Origin: Candidatus Omnitrophota bacterium | Lineage (GTDB): Bacteria; Omnitrophota; Gorgyraeia; JABMRN01 | DNA length: 8,835 nt | Direction of reading: 5' to 3' | NCBI GenBank assembly: GCA_013202515.1 | Contig: JABMRN010000076.1 | Coordinates: forward strand, 1-8,835 | Shown: one piece after another, positions 1 through 7,368 of the stretch | How positions within the stretch are numbered: the stretch's first letter is position 1 | Layout: every line of letters begins with the position of its first letter | Position numbers and translations under genes: made by a program | Notes under the pieces: generated by a model | Told to the model about the DNA's origin: nothing | The model's input: only the letters and a program-made list of their open reading frames with translations | Database searches by the model: none

Positions 1-3000
1 ATATGAAAGAATAGGGGCTATTGAGGATAAAGAGGCTAATGGAAATGGCATAAAAAGCGGGCCACAGGTTAATTATAACCAGCTTCTGCTGATACTTTAT
101 TATTTTACCAATAGGTCGGATGATGATGATTGTGATTTGCTTCAGGGTACGGTATTTGAAGTGTTCTTGCAGAGCATAGACACCAAAGGCCAACAAATTG
201 TTATAGATGATAAAGCCGCAGAAAAAGTCGATGAAGAAGTCCCTTCAGCTGATCCAATAGAAGCGTCTTTCTTAGACGATTACGTATTCGTATTTATCGG
301 AAAAATCCTTAATTGGTTATGGAGGTATTTTGGATGGCTTTCACCTGTTGCGCCGGCACGGGAAGAAGTAAGGCAAAAAAAGGAAGGTTCCGAGCTTACG
401 GCTACGGATGCGCCAAAAATTAAAAAAAAAGCTGTATTGAGCGTTCCGCCAGTTGAAGAAAAACTAATAAAGGCATATTCAAGCGAAACCGGTGAGACAT
501 TTGAATTGCCTATATTTATCAAGAGAAACGGGGTTATTTTAGCACCTGATAAAAGATACGAGAAATATATATTAAATGCTGGAGTATTAACTTTAGGCGG
601 CAAAAGATTTTTATTCGCGAGAAGGGCTGCGGAAGAGGTATTCGATGGTATTCGAAGGTCAGATATAGGTCTATATATTCACAATGAAGACGGCGAGGAA
701 GAAATCACAGTTGTCGACAGGTATATGCTTACCCCGCTATACGAAAAAATTATACCCGAAAATAAAAATGTTATTGCCCTCGAAGATGCGCGGGTTATTG
801 AAAGAGGAGGGACCATATATGTTTATCTTACTGTAGTTATAAAAAAACCTTTATTAATACGTATCTGGCAAAAGGTAAGAGAAGTTATATGCTGGGTTCT
901 GCAGATAAAATACCACGGGTCTTCAATACACTACTATTCCGCGGTTACAACGCATGATGCGCAGGAATTTATAGATATAGTGGATGAACAAACAGATAAT
1001 GAAAAAGCGCCCCAATGGAACTGGACTCCGATTAAACGATTGATAACTGACGGACCATGTAAAGGCCAGAACATTAAAAACTTTGTGCCTCGTGGTGATG
1101 TATATGATGTAGAAGACGATGAAGGCAATGTAAAAGAATATTTCTATGCTACGTACAGGCCCGACGAAAAAGAGAGATCTACGATAAGGCTCGCTGTTTC
1201 TGAAATAGGATTGAAAGGCCCCTTTAAAGATATCGGTGAATACAGATCAATTGTTCCCGAATCGGGTTGGATTGGAACCTCTACCTATGTTTCCGGCACA
1301 GATGCGCTACCTTTTAATATAGAAATAGATCACAAGGCTTGCGGAGACGACACTATAAAGTTTAAGTATTATGATTTACGCTTCCTGTTTACAGATAAAG
1401 GTAATCCTAATATAAAATATGAAACTGATCCTTTTATGGTTCCACCGATTCCGAATGAAGACCCGGATGATGAATACAATGAGGATGCCTTTGTTCCCGG
1501 GCCTATATATAGTTGCGGCGCAATTTTAACAAAATATGAGAGAGAGACAGGTGAGTGCGTATTTGATGTTTATTATAGCCGTTATGACACTATTGCATTG
1601 TGGGCGACTATTACCGTAATAATACCAGAAGAGTGGCGTGAAAAAGGAAGGCATTTTGGCGTAAAGACCGATGTAAGGCGCACAGGGGACGGTTCTGTTT
1701 CTGCTGATGGTAACAAAAGCGAAGTTATAGACGCTTCGAGAGTTCTTGGTCATTCCGGTGAAAATAAAAAATCCGATTCCACCCCTGGAACGGGTGCATC
1801 GATTATAGCATCTCAACCTATATTGACGATTGATCTTCCACCGTCCTTTGAACATGAGGAATCAGATCAAGTATTTGACAAAATAGATACTTTTTTACTT
1901 GCATCCAGAGGAATATTGCGTGAAAAAGAAAAAGATATGGATGATGTACTTAACGAGTTAGCCAGTAATGTTATGCAACATGGCAATGGTGGAAGAATTG
2001 AAATATATCTGGAGGACAAGGGAGTAGAAGGCGTAATTACTTTAAGAATTATAGCAGTGGATAACGGAGAAGGTTTGCCATATGATCCAGATACTCTTGT
2101 AAGAGATAGCATTAAGGCACGTCGTAAAGCGCATAAGAAGACAAGAAAAGGAGAAAGAATAAGAGGTATGGGATTTGCAAAAATTACTCTTAGCCCGGAT
2201 AGGGTTTTGGTTGAATATAGCAGAGATAAATTCGTACGGGTTACGAATTTACCAACGGCAGTTCAGTGGTTCCGCAAAGAAGAAGGCGAAAGCGATGTAA
2301 CAAAAGGCATGCGCTTCACGCTCGAGTTCGATGTCAAAAATAGCATGCGGGACGGTTCCAGAGATGAACCTAAACCGGTTCCGGATGCACGCTCAAGCCT
2401 GTCCCAGGATGGTGCTGCTGAACATACTGAGGCCGGGACAGCTTTAGGATCAGATGCAGAACCGCCCCCGGAAGCTATAACCGGTTTTGAAAGTGTACGT
2501 GACGGTTCTGGGAATAGGCCCGGTTCAGATGCAAGTATTCGGATAGAAGAATTACCGGATGATGGAAGGCGTGCAGGGACGATGCAAGATTTGGAGGATG
2601 GGTGGAGGAAGAGAATGCAGAGGAGGGCGAGTGGATTTATAGGCGAAGAAGCTTTGCACAAAATAGGCACAGAGACAACAATGCCTGATTTAGATCAAGA
2701 GACATGCCTTGAGGCTCAGAGATATCTTTTAACATCGTTAAGCGGAGATACTATGTACGGTTATTATAGAATCGGCAACGCTCCGGATAGATTAACTACG
2801 CAGGATATTTTCTCGTCTAATTGCCTCTTTGTATATGACGCTGATACAAAGATCGGTGCCACAGCACATATAAATTTTTGGAAAGAAGGTTTACTGCCCT
2901 ATGATGAAAATTTTATGAATTCAGTTGCAAGATCCTTGAGCAACATGATAAAGGGGGTTGTTAAAGCGGGCGCAGATAAAAAAGGATTACAATTTGTCAT

Positions 3001-4861
3001 AGTAAGACGTAGAGGTACTAAAAAAGAAGAATTATCAAAAACTAATATGCAGATATTAGAGGAGGCAATCAAAAGGCTAAAGCATACAAGCAAGTCTGCT
3101 TTTATTGAAACCGAGGAAGTTACATGCGAATTAGAGAGTGGCAATATATTAGATGGGGAAAATCGCATAGTTGAACGATTCCTATCTGAAAGCGCTGTTT
3201 CACCGGATGAGGTTGTTGTTAAAAAAGCACCGCCCGGCATGCACCCGCCCGGCATGCCGATGTTTAGTCCGGAAGATGCGAAGAGAAGATTAAGTGACGC
3301 TAACAGAGTAGTTACGCTTAAGCTGAGAGATACAGCGAGAGCAAAATTAGAGTCAAGACTCATTAAGCTTCGAGTAGAGTTAGAAAAGGAAGAAGTGCAT
3401 TTAATGCGGAGAAAGAGGCGCAAGGGGCGAGCCGGTTCTAATGACAGGATAAATAGTAGCCAAGAAAGAATCAAATATATTAAGAGACAGATGAGAATGG
3501 TAAGCCAGCAGATAGGGGCGTTGGCAGCTTCAGGCGGGAAACCATCTGCAGAGGCAAATGAGAAAGAAGCAGAAAAACCGGAATTTGACGAAACCGGTAT
3601 TGCGATGAATGAGCCAGCGCGAAGAATGGCGATTCAAAGAATGCAGGAAGTAATTAATATAATGATCGCTGAAGTAGAAGCGAATGGGAATAGACTTGGC
3701 TTACCCGCACTCGCTGTGCGCGCAATCAGCGGAAGCTATGCCGGTATCGCGCAGGGAAAACCACGAATTGGAATCTGGAAAACAAAGTCCTATGGAGATA
3801 TGGCGAATAAGATGCGTGTTAACGAAGGCCCGTCCGATATAGACCTTATAGCTCCTGTTACTGAATGGGCCGAAGGACAGCGCACTATGACAGAACAATT
3901 TTTTGCCGGAGTTCGGCATTATATGTTAGAAGAATTTGGCGTTGTTGTCGAAGTGTGGTTTACTGAACCTTATGGAGAATGGCTCACTATAGAAAGAGTT
4001 TCCAAAGACGGTTTAATAAGATTATATGAAGAGAGTGGAGAAAAGGGAGAAGAAGGGGGAACAAGGAATAAAGAAGGGAAAGAAATTCCCTCGCAGCCTG
4101 AGTCAGACCAGAGGCCGCCCGGGATGAATTTGGGCACAAATTCAAAGGATGAAGAAGTGCTGCTGCAGAAAATTAAGGGATTCTGTGAAAGTGCACTTAC
4201 GGGATTGATTGAGATGATTAAAGGATTTAATCCGGAGAAGACACCGCAATACTTAGTATTTGATGCGGAAGATTTGTTGGAGAAGCTTATATTCTATGAT
4301 ATTGACGAAACCCTGGGGATGATCAAGGACCACGATCTACTGCAAGGGGGTAAGATTTTAGTTACGCAAAGGGATGAAGCTCTTAATGAAAGACTCGGTA
4401 ACTTAAAGAAGCATATCGATGATAGGCTCGGAGAGGATACAGTGATTATAGTTACTAAAGAAGAATGTGATGGGCTTCGATATTTAACAGATGATGTGAC
4501 TGAAGGAAATATCCCAAAGGCAACAGAGGCGCTAATAAGACATTTACGCAAAAAGGATATAAAAGTAGATGAGAAAAACATATTAGCAATAGTTAAAGGA
4601 AACAAAGGCCGCTGCGTGTTTAAATACGAGCAGGAAGTACCCTTCATTATGCTTAATTATAACGGAACTAACGATGATAGGAAACCTGTCTTCAGTTTAG
4701 CGAATATTTTAAGATACGCGGTCAAAGCGCGGTTAGATAGCACCAATGGTTTATGGGAAGGCGCAAAATGGCTGCGGATCCTTGATCCGATAGGAAGATT
4801 TACGGATGAGATGTTTGAGAATTGGCTGCGTGAACACGATGAGATTTTGACGAAGGCGTAA
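1..4861 (+). CDS. Giant multidomain protein, 5' partial: GH130-like, GHKL ATPase, CheD-like, possible nucleotidyltransferase, shared C-terminal domain
   Basis: The frame is open from the first full codon at base 2 to TAA 4859-4861 (1,619 residues), so the true start lies left of the window; the in-frame TTG at 137 has no ribosome binding site. Residues are counted from base 2. About 170-545 resemble GH130 five-bladed propellers: Asn192, an EDAR motif with the probable catalytic Asp262, Lys359, and Asp529 in a YDTIALWA stretch. About 608-780 form a GHKL ATPase: N box ELASN (Glu652, Asn656), G1 box DNGEG (Asp687), G2 box GMG (722-724). About 895-1075 resemble CheD. A basic coiled coil (1105-1175) follows, then a possible nucleotidyltransferase fold (GSY at 1244, DID at 1279-1281). 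The tail (1383-1619) is homologous to that of the next gene. Gly/Ser/Asp/Pro-rich linkers separate domains. Confidence is high for the CDS and ATPase, good for GH130 and lower for CheD and nucleotidyltransferase. Cellular location is unknown. Confidence 0.93.
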   Translation, partial: YERIGAIEDKEANGNGIKSGPQVNYNQLLLILYYFTNRSDDDDCDLLQGTVFEVFLQSIDTKGQQIVIDDKAAEKVDEEVPSADPIEASFLDDYVFVFIGKILNWLWRYFGWLSPVAPAREEVRQKKEGSELTATDAPKIKKKAVLSVPPVEEKLIKAYSSETGETFELPIFIKRNGVILAPDKRYEKYILNAGVLTLGGKRFLFARRAAEEVFDGIRRSDIGLYIHNEDGEEEITVVDRYMLTPLYEKIIPENKNVIALEDARVIERGGTIYVYLTVVIKKPLLIRIWQKVREVICWVLQIKYHGSSIHYYSAVTTHDAQEFIDIVDEQTDNEKAPQWNWTPIKRLITDGPCKGQNIKNFVPRGDVYDVEDDEGNVKEYFYATYRPDEKERSTIRLAVSEIGLKGPFKDIGEYRSIVPESGWIGTSTYVSGTDALPFNIEIDHKACGDDTIKFKYYDLRFLFTDKGNPNIKYETDPFMVPPIPNEDPDDEYNEDAFVPGPIYSCGAILTKYERETGECVFDVYYSRYDTIALWATITVIIPEEWREKGRHFGVKTDVRRTGDGSVSADGNKSEVIDASRVLGHSGENKKSDSTPGTGASIIASQPILTIDLPPSFEHEESDQVFDKIDTFLLASRGILREKEKDMDDVLNELASNVMQHGNGGRIEIYLEDKGVEGVITLRIIAVDNGEGLPYDPDTLVRDSIKARRKAHKKTRKGERIRGMGFAKITLSPDRVLVEYSRDKFVRVTNLPTAVQWFRKEEGESDVTKGMRFTLEFDVKNSMRDGSRDEPKPVPDARSSLSQDGAAEHTEAGTALGSDAEPPPEAITGFESVRDGSGNRPGSDASIRIEELPDDGRRAGTMQDLEDGWRKRMQRRASGFIGEEALHKIGTETTMPDLDQETCLEAQRYLLTSLSGDTMYGYYRIGNAPDRLTTQDIFSSNCLFVYDADTKIGATAHINFWKEGLLPYDENFMNSVARSLSNMIKGVVKAGADKKGLQFVIVRRRGTKKEELSKTNMQILEEAIKRLKHTSKSAFIETEEVTCELESGNILDGENRIVERFLSESAVSPDEVVVKKAPPGMHPPGMPMFSPEDAKRRLSDANRVVTLKLRDTARAKLESRLIKLRVELEKEEVHLMRRKRRKGRAGSNDRINSSQERIKYIKRQMRMVSQQIGALAASGGKPSAEANEKEAEKPEFDETGIAMNEPARRMAIQRMQEVINIMIAEVEANGNRLGLPALAVRAISGSYAGIAQGKPRIGIWKTKSYGDMANKMRVNEGPSDIDLIAPVTEWAEGQRTMTEQFFAGVRHYMLEEFGVVVEVWFTEPYGEWLTIERVSKDGLIRLYEESGEKGEEGGTRNKEGKEIPSQPESDQRPPGMNLGTNSKDEEVLLQKIKGFCESALTGLIEMIKGFNPEKTPQYLVFDAEDLLEKLIFYDIDETLGMIKDHDLLQGGKILVTQRDEALNERLGNLKKHIDDRLGEDTVIIVTKEECDGLRYLTDDVTEGNIPKATEALIRHLRKKDIKVDEKNILAIVKGNKGRCVFKYEQEVPFIMLNYNGTNDDRKPVFSLANILRYAVKARLDSTNGLWEGAKWLRILDPIGRFTDEMFENWLREHDEILTKA
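3230..3256 (+). repeat. Short tandem repeat encoding PPGM in a linker
   Basis: The 12-mer ccgcccggcatg occurs at 3230-3241 and 3245-3256, a 15-base period giving PPGMH-PPGMP. A near copy (ccgcccgggatg) at 4115-4126 encodes a third PPGM just before the shared tail domain. These mark linkers following the CheD-like region and preceding the tail. Confidence 0.75.
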
Positions 4862-4868
4862 GTTTAGG
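4850..4868 (+). repeat. Stop-codon direct repeat, copy 1
   Basis: This 19-bp sequence (acgaaggcgtaagtttagg) covers the last three codons of gene 1 (Thr-Lys-Ala), its TAA and the first bases of the spacer. It recurs perfectly at 7202-7220. DNA upstream of it in the two genes is much less similar, although the encoded tail domains are related. It forms the left border of the repeated junction. Confidence 0.9.
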
Positions 4869-4940
4869 GATTAGGGGTTAGGGTTGAGTATAAAGTATAG
4901 AGTATGTAGTATGAAGTATATAGTATGAAGGGCGAAGGTT
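4864..4940 (+). repeat. Heptanucleotide tandem array, spacer 1 (11 units)
   Basis: The whole spacer reads as consecutive 7-base units without a phase break: ttaggga, ttagggg, ttagggt, tgagtat, aaagtat, agagtat, gtagtat, gaagtat, atagtat, gaagggc, gaaggtt. Units fall into a TTAGGGN type at the 5' side and an NNAGTAT type at the 3' side. The last two units contain the ribosome binding site. It resembles heptamer short tandemly repeated sequences known from some bacteria. No stem-loop terminator or clear promoter is visible. Confidence 0.88.
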
Positions 4941-4995
4941 ATATGGTAAGCAAAAAACACATAATATTCAAAGTAATAGCGGTAACGCTAATCAT
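4898..4995 (+). repeat. 98-bp perfect direct repeat, copy 1
   Basis: Identical base for base to 7271-7368. It spans the last 45 spacer bases, the ribosome binding site, ATG 4943 and the first 53 coding bases (signal-peptide n-region and most of the hydrophobic core). Identity includes synonymous positions, so it reflects recent duplication or gene conversion and not just protein-level constraint. Weaker similarity continues to about 5029. Confidence 0.95.
4934..4938 (+). promoter_or_regulatory. Ribosome binding site of gene 2
   Basis: GAAGG lies 4 bases before ATG 4943, and AAGGG at 4928-4932 lies 10 bases before it. Both sit in phase with the heptamer array. This favours ATG 4943 over the in-frame ATG 4925, which has only AGTATAT-like sequence upstream. 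Confidence 0.7.
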
Positions 4996-7213
4996 AGCGA
5001 TGCTGTGGCAGGGGGTTTCCTTTGCCTCTGATGAGATGCGGTCATGCCTTGCTGTACCCAATAAGTTTACGCCAATATGCTCAATCGAGTATGTCAATGG
5101 CCACCCAAAGGTAGATCTAGAGTCATCAGATCTAGAATTCCTGCGTACATCACCACCTATATTCATGCTATACATGATAGCTTCAGTCCTTACAGAAGAT
5201 AACCCTGGAGATATTGACACAGAAAACCTTATATATGAGACCATAGTAAAGCCATATGGAGAAGAAGTTTTAGAGGGCTTTGACTGGAGGAAGCTCACAT
5301 ATAACAAGGATGATGACACATTTACCCTTTTCATATCTGGAGAAGGAAAGAACTGGATATTCTCTAAAGAAGAACCTACGCAAGAACATATTCTAAGGCT
5401 CGAATACGCAAAAGACAAATATGTTTCTGTGCGAGTAAAAAATATAATAGAGTCTCTCCCAACGGAACGTTCCCCGGGAAGTGTAGAGGCGGGTGATGCA
5501 GAAGGTACTTTGCCGGAAGAAATAAATGCCGTAAAGAAATTAGCGGATTCCGTACTTAAGGAAAGAAATGAAGATCATTTTGGCTTTATGGCTAATGAAG
5601 AAGGCAGTCAAGATGTGGCAAAGATTCCTTATCACATGCTAGGAGTTGGAATAATAATAGCGGTTATTGTTACAATGGCCTCATACTATTTCGGCCTTTT
5701 TATACTTAACATAAGTAGCTTAAATTTTCACAATTTAATTATTTTGATTAAGATGACCGGCGGAACTGCAATAAGTTTTATCGTGCCTATGTTCGCTTTC
5801 GTTTGGTTTTATAATAATGTCCTTTTATCAAGATATATTAGTGAAAAAACAAACCGCTTCAAAAGGATATTATTCTCACCAACTTCTTTTGCAGTTATGG
5901 CAGTTTTTAGCATTGAAGGTCTTGCAAATTTATTCGTAAATAAAATTATGGATCCTATATCATCCGTTGATGCAATACAACTCGGAGATACTGCGCATGC
6001 CCTATTTGAATCGGAAATATTAACAATAACAAACTATCGTAACATGTTGCCTCCGGAAGGCTTTTTGTACCCGAAGCTTTTTTGGGCAATAGCTGACTTT
6101 TCTATTATTATGGGTGTAGTCTATTATATAAAATATTGCAGAGTAAAAGCTTTAAATGTATATAGGTTTGCAGCAGGACTGATAATTGCCGCTATGATAT
6201 GCAATAGACAGTTGGTATTCTTTGAAAATTATGTCACTGATTGGCTATTTACAGGCATGCATAAAGCTTACAATCTGGCCGATATAGCCAGTACTGTTGG
6301 TTGGTCGATTCTTACGTGGGGTTTTATTGGAGGATACATAAAAAGAGCAATACGAAAATTCAAAGATGAAACAGAAGATATAGACGAAGACGACCCGGAA
6401 GATCCGCTTCCAGAGGATGGTAGTGTTTTACCTCCAAACGCAGCTAGCCGGTTCCTTAAGAGCGGTTCGTTGGGGGACACCCCAATGGGTGAATCAAAAA
6501 CCTTGACTAATGAGGTAGAGCCGGATGAACCTCCGGTAAACCCAATAGACACCTTTCTTGCCAAGGTATCAGATAATCGAGCAGCTACGTTATCCAAGCT
6601 AGTACCACTCTTACAAGGTTATGCTCAAAATACCCCAAAATCCATAGCCATTTACGCAGATGACCTATTCAGTAAAGCATATATGTTTGATGTAAAAGAT
6701 GGCTTAGCCAAGCTCGGTAAGCTTCTAAATGGCGGCAGTATTGTATTGATAGTAAAAAATGAATCTTTATACAGTGAAGTAGAAAGTAATCTTGCTCCAT
6801 TTATACAGGAACACTCAAAGACTAAAGTAGAGCTAGTAAAGCAATTCAAATATAGACAAGCATCTGAAAAACAACAAACCTCAATAAAAGAGGCAGAAGA
6901 TCTGATAAGAAGGCTTAAAGCTAGAGGTATAAATGAAGACCAGATTCTTGCCATAGTAAAGGGCGGTAAAGAGTCCTGTATTGGTGAATTCAGAAGAAAT
7001 ACAAAGCTACAACAACTAGGCATACACTTTATACTTCTAAACTATGGCGGTACAGACCATGGAGAAAAAGCAGCATTCAGTATGCTTGATATAGTAAATG
7101 AAATAGCAAGCTCCCAATCCGGCTGGGTAAGCATGATACATCCTATAGAAAGCATAGATCGGGACATGTACAAAGAAATACTTGAAAGAGAGCAAGTGTA
7201 TACGAAGGCGTAA
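4943..7213 (+). CDS. Exported/membrane protein with embedded LspA-like (signal peptidase II) domain and family head and tail domains
   Basis: This encodes 756 residues, with the start at ATG 4943 preceded by GAAGG; an in-frame ATG at 4925 lacks a Shine-Dalgarno. Residues 1-28 form a Sec signal peptide (KK, then VIAVTLIIAMLW, likely cut after VSFA), followed by RSCLAVP. The N-terminal domain (30-168) is shared with the next gene (FDWR, KNW, KYV landmarks). A charged linker leads to hydrophobic segments at about 233-258 and 274-295. Residues 308-470 match the LspA layout: Glu325 and Asn329 sit where LspA has Asp-x3-Lys, ILTITNYRN resembles its LTxVxN stretch, and Asn421, YVTD (Asp433) and YNLAD (Asp447) fit the last motifs and the Asp catalytic pair. 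The Asp-Arg of the LspA NLxDR motif is missing. An acidic linker (474-492) leads to a tail (535-756) shared with the preceding gene. Specialised peptidase or inactive membrane scaffold are both possible; it is not a stand-alone housekeeping lspA. Confidence 0.93.
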   Translation: MVSKKHIIFKVIAVTLIIAMLWQGVSFASDEMRSCLAVPNKFTPICSIEYVNGHPKVDLESSDLEFLRTSPPIFMLYMIASVLTEDNPGDIDTENLIYETIVKPYGEEVLEGFDWRKLTYNKDDDTFTLFISGEGKNWIFSKEEPTQEHILRLEYAKDKYVSVRVKNIIESLPTERSPGSVEAGDAEGTLPEEINAVKKLADSVLKERNEDHFGFMANEEGSQDVAKIPYHMLGVGIIIAVIVTMASYYFGLFILNISSLNFHNLIILIKMTGGTAISFIVPMFAFVWFYNNVLLSRYISEKTNRFKRILFSPTSFAVMAVFSIEGLANLFVNKIMDPISSVDAIQLGDTAHALFESEILTITNYRNMLPPEGFLYPKLFWAIADFSIIMGVVYYIKYCRVKALNVYRFAAGLIIAAMICNRQLVFFENYVTDWLFTGMHKAYNLADIASTVGWSILTWGFIGGYIKRAIRKFKDETEDIDEDDPEDPLPEDGSVLPPNAASRFLKSGSLGDTPMGESKTLTNEVEPDEPPVNPIDTFLAKVSDNRAATLSKLVPLLQGYAQNTPKSIAIYADDLFSKAYMFDVKDGLAKLGKLLNGGSIVLIVKNESLYSEVESNLAPFIQEHSKTKVELVKQFKYRQASEKQQTSIKEAEDLIRRLKARGINEDQILAIVKGGKESCIGEFRRNTKLQQLGIHFILLNYGGTDHGEKAAFSMLDIVNEIASSQSGWVSMIHPIESIDRDMYKEILEREQVYTKA

Positions 7214-7220
7214 GTTTAGG
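7202..7220 (+). repeat. Stop-codon direct repeat, copy 2
   Basis: This is the second perfect copy of the 19-bp sequence at 4850-4868. It covers the final Thr-Lys-Ala codons and TAA of gene 2. Identity confined to the last codons and the stop, while the tail domains have diverged at DNA level, suggests it is a recombination border or a recently homogenised patch. Confidence 0.9.
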
Positions 7221-7313
7221 AATTAGGGGTTAGTAGATAGGGATTATGGTTAGGTATGAAGTATGAAGTGTAGAGTATGTAGTATGAAGTATATAGTATG
7301 AAGGGCGAAGGTT
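7216..7313 (+). repeat. Heptanucleotide tandem array, spacer 2 (14 units)
   Basis: The same structure as the first spacer with three more units: ttaggaa, ttagggg, ttagtag, ataggga, ttatggt, taggtat, gaagtat, gaagtgt, agagtat, gtagtat, gaagtat, atagtat, gaagggc, gaaggtt. Stop-to-ATG distances are 81 and 102 bases, a difference of exactly 21, so the length change occurred in whole units. The last six units are identical in both spacers. No terminator hairpin is visible. Confidence 0.88.
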
Positions 7314-7368
7314 ATATGGTAAGCAAAAAACACATAATATTCAAAGTAATAGCGGTAACGCTAATCAT
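7271..7368 (+). repeat. 98-bp perfect direct repeat, copy 2
   Basis: Second copy of 4898-4995, placed identically relative to the start codon of gene 3. Downstream the sequences differ by scattered substitutions and then diverge after the signal-peptide cleavage region. Confidence 0.95.
7307..7311 (+). promoter_or_regulatory. Ribosome binding site of gene 3
   Basis: GAAGG lies 4 bases before ATG 7316, with AAGGG at 7301-7305 as an alternative. It is inside the 98-bp repeat, hence identical to the site of gene 2. It supports ATG 7316 over the in-frame ATG at 7298. Confidence 0.7.

Noticed and set aside
137..139. TTG as the start codon of gene 1
   Set aside because: The same frame is open back to base 2 with protein-like sequence, and no Shine-Dalgarno precedes the TTG. 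The gene starts upstream of the window.
2899..3474. Minus-strand open frame of 191 codons, and shorter antisense frames elsewhere
   Set aside because: All lie wholly or mostly within the long plus-strand genes, lack ribosome binding sites and have Ser/Leu-rich shadow composition.
4864..4884. Telomere-like TTAGGG repeats
   Set aside because: Only three imperfect units inside a bacterial-type intergenic heptamer array; no terminal context.
4925..4927. ATG 4925 (and its equivalent ATG 7298) as gene starts
   Set aside because: Both are in frame but follow heptamer-array DNA without a ribosome binding site. ATG 4943 and 7316 have GAAGG upstream and begin directly with the signal peptide.
4862..4942. 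Rho-independent terminator or CRISPR array between the genes
   Set aside because: No hairpin followed by a T run, and the repeats are 7-base units without spacers. The genes may be co-transcribed.
5864..6352. Annotating gene 2 as housekeeping lspA
   Set aside because: The LspA-like part is only about a fifth of the protein, lacks the NLxDR Asp-Arg and GAAF elements, and is fused to head and tail domains not found in LspA.
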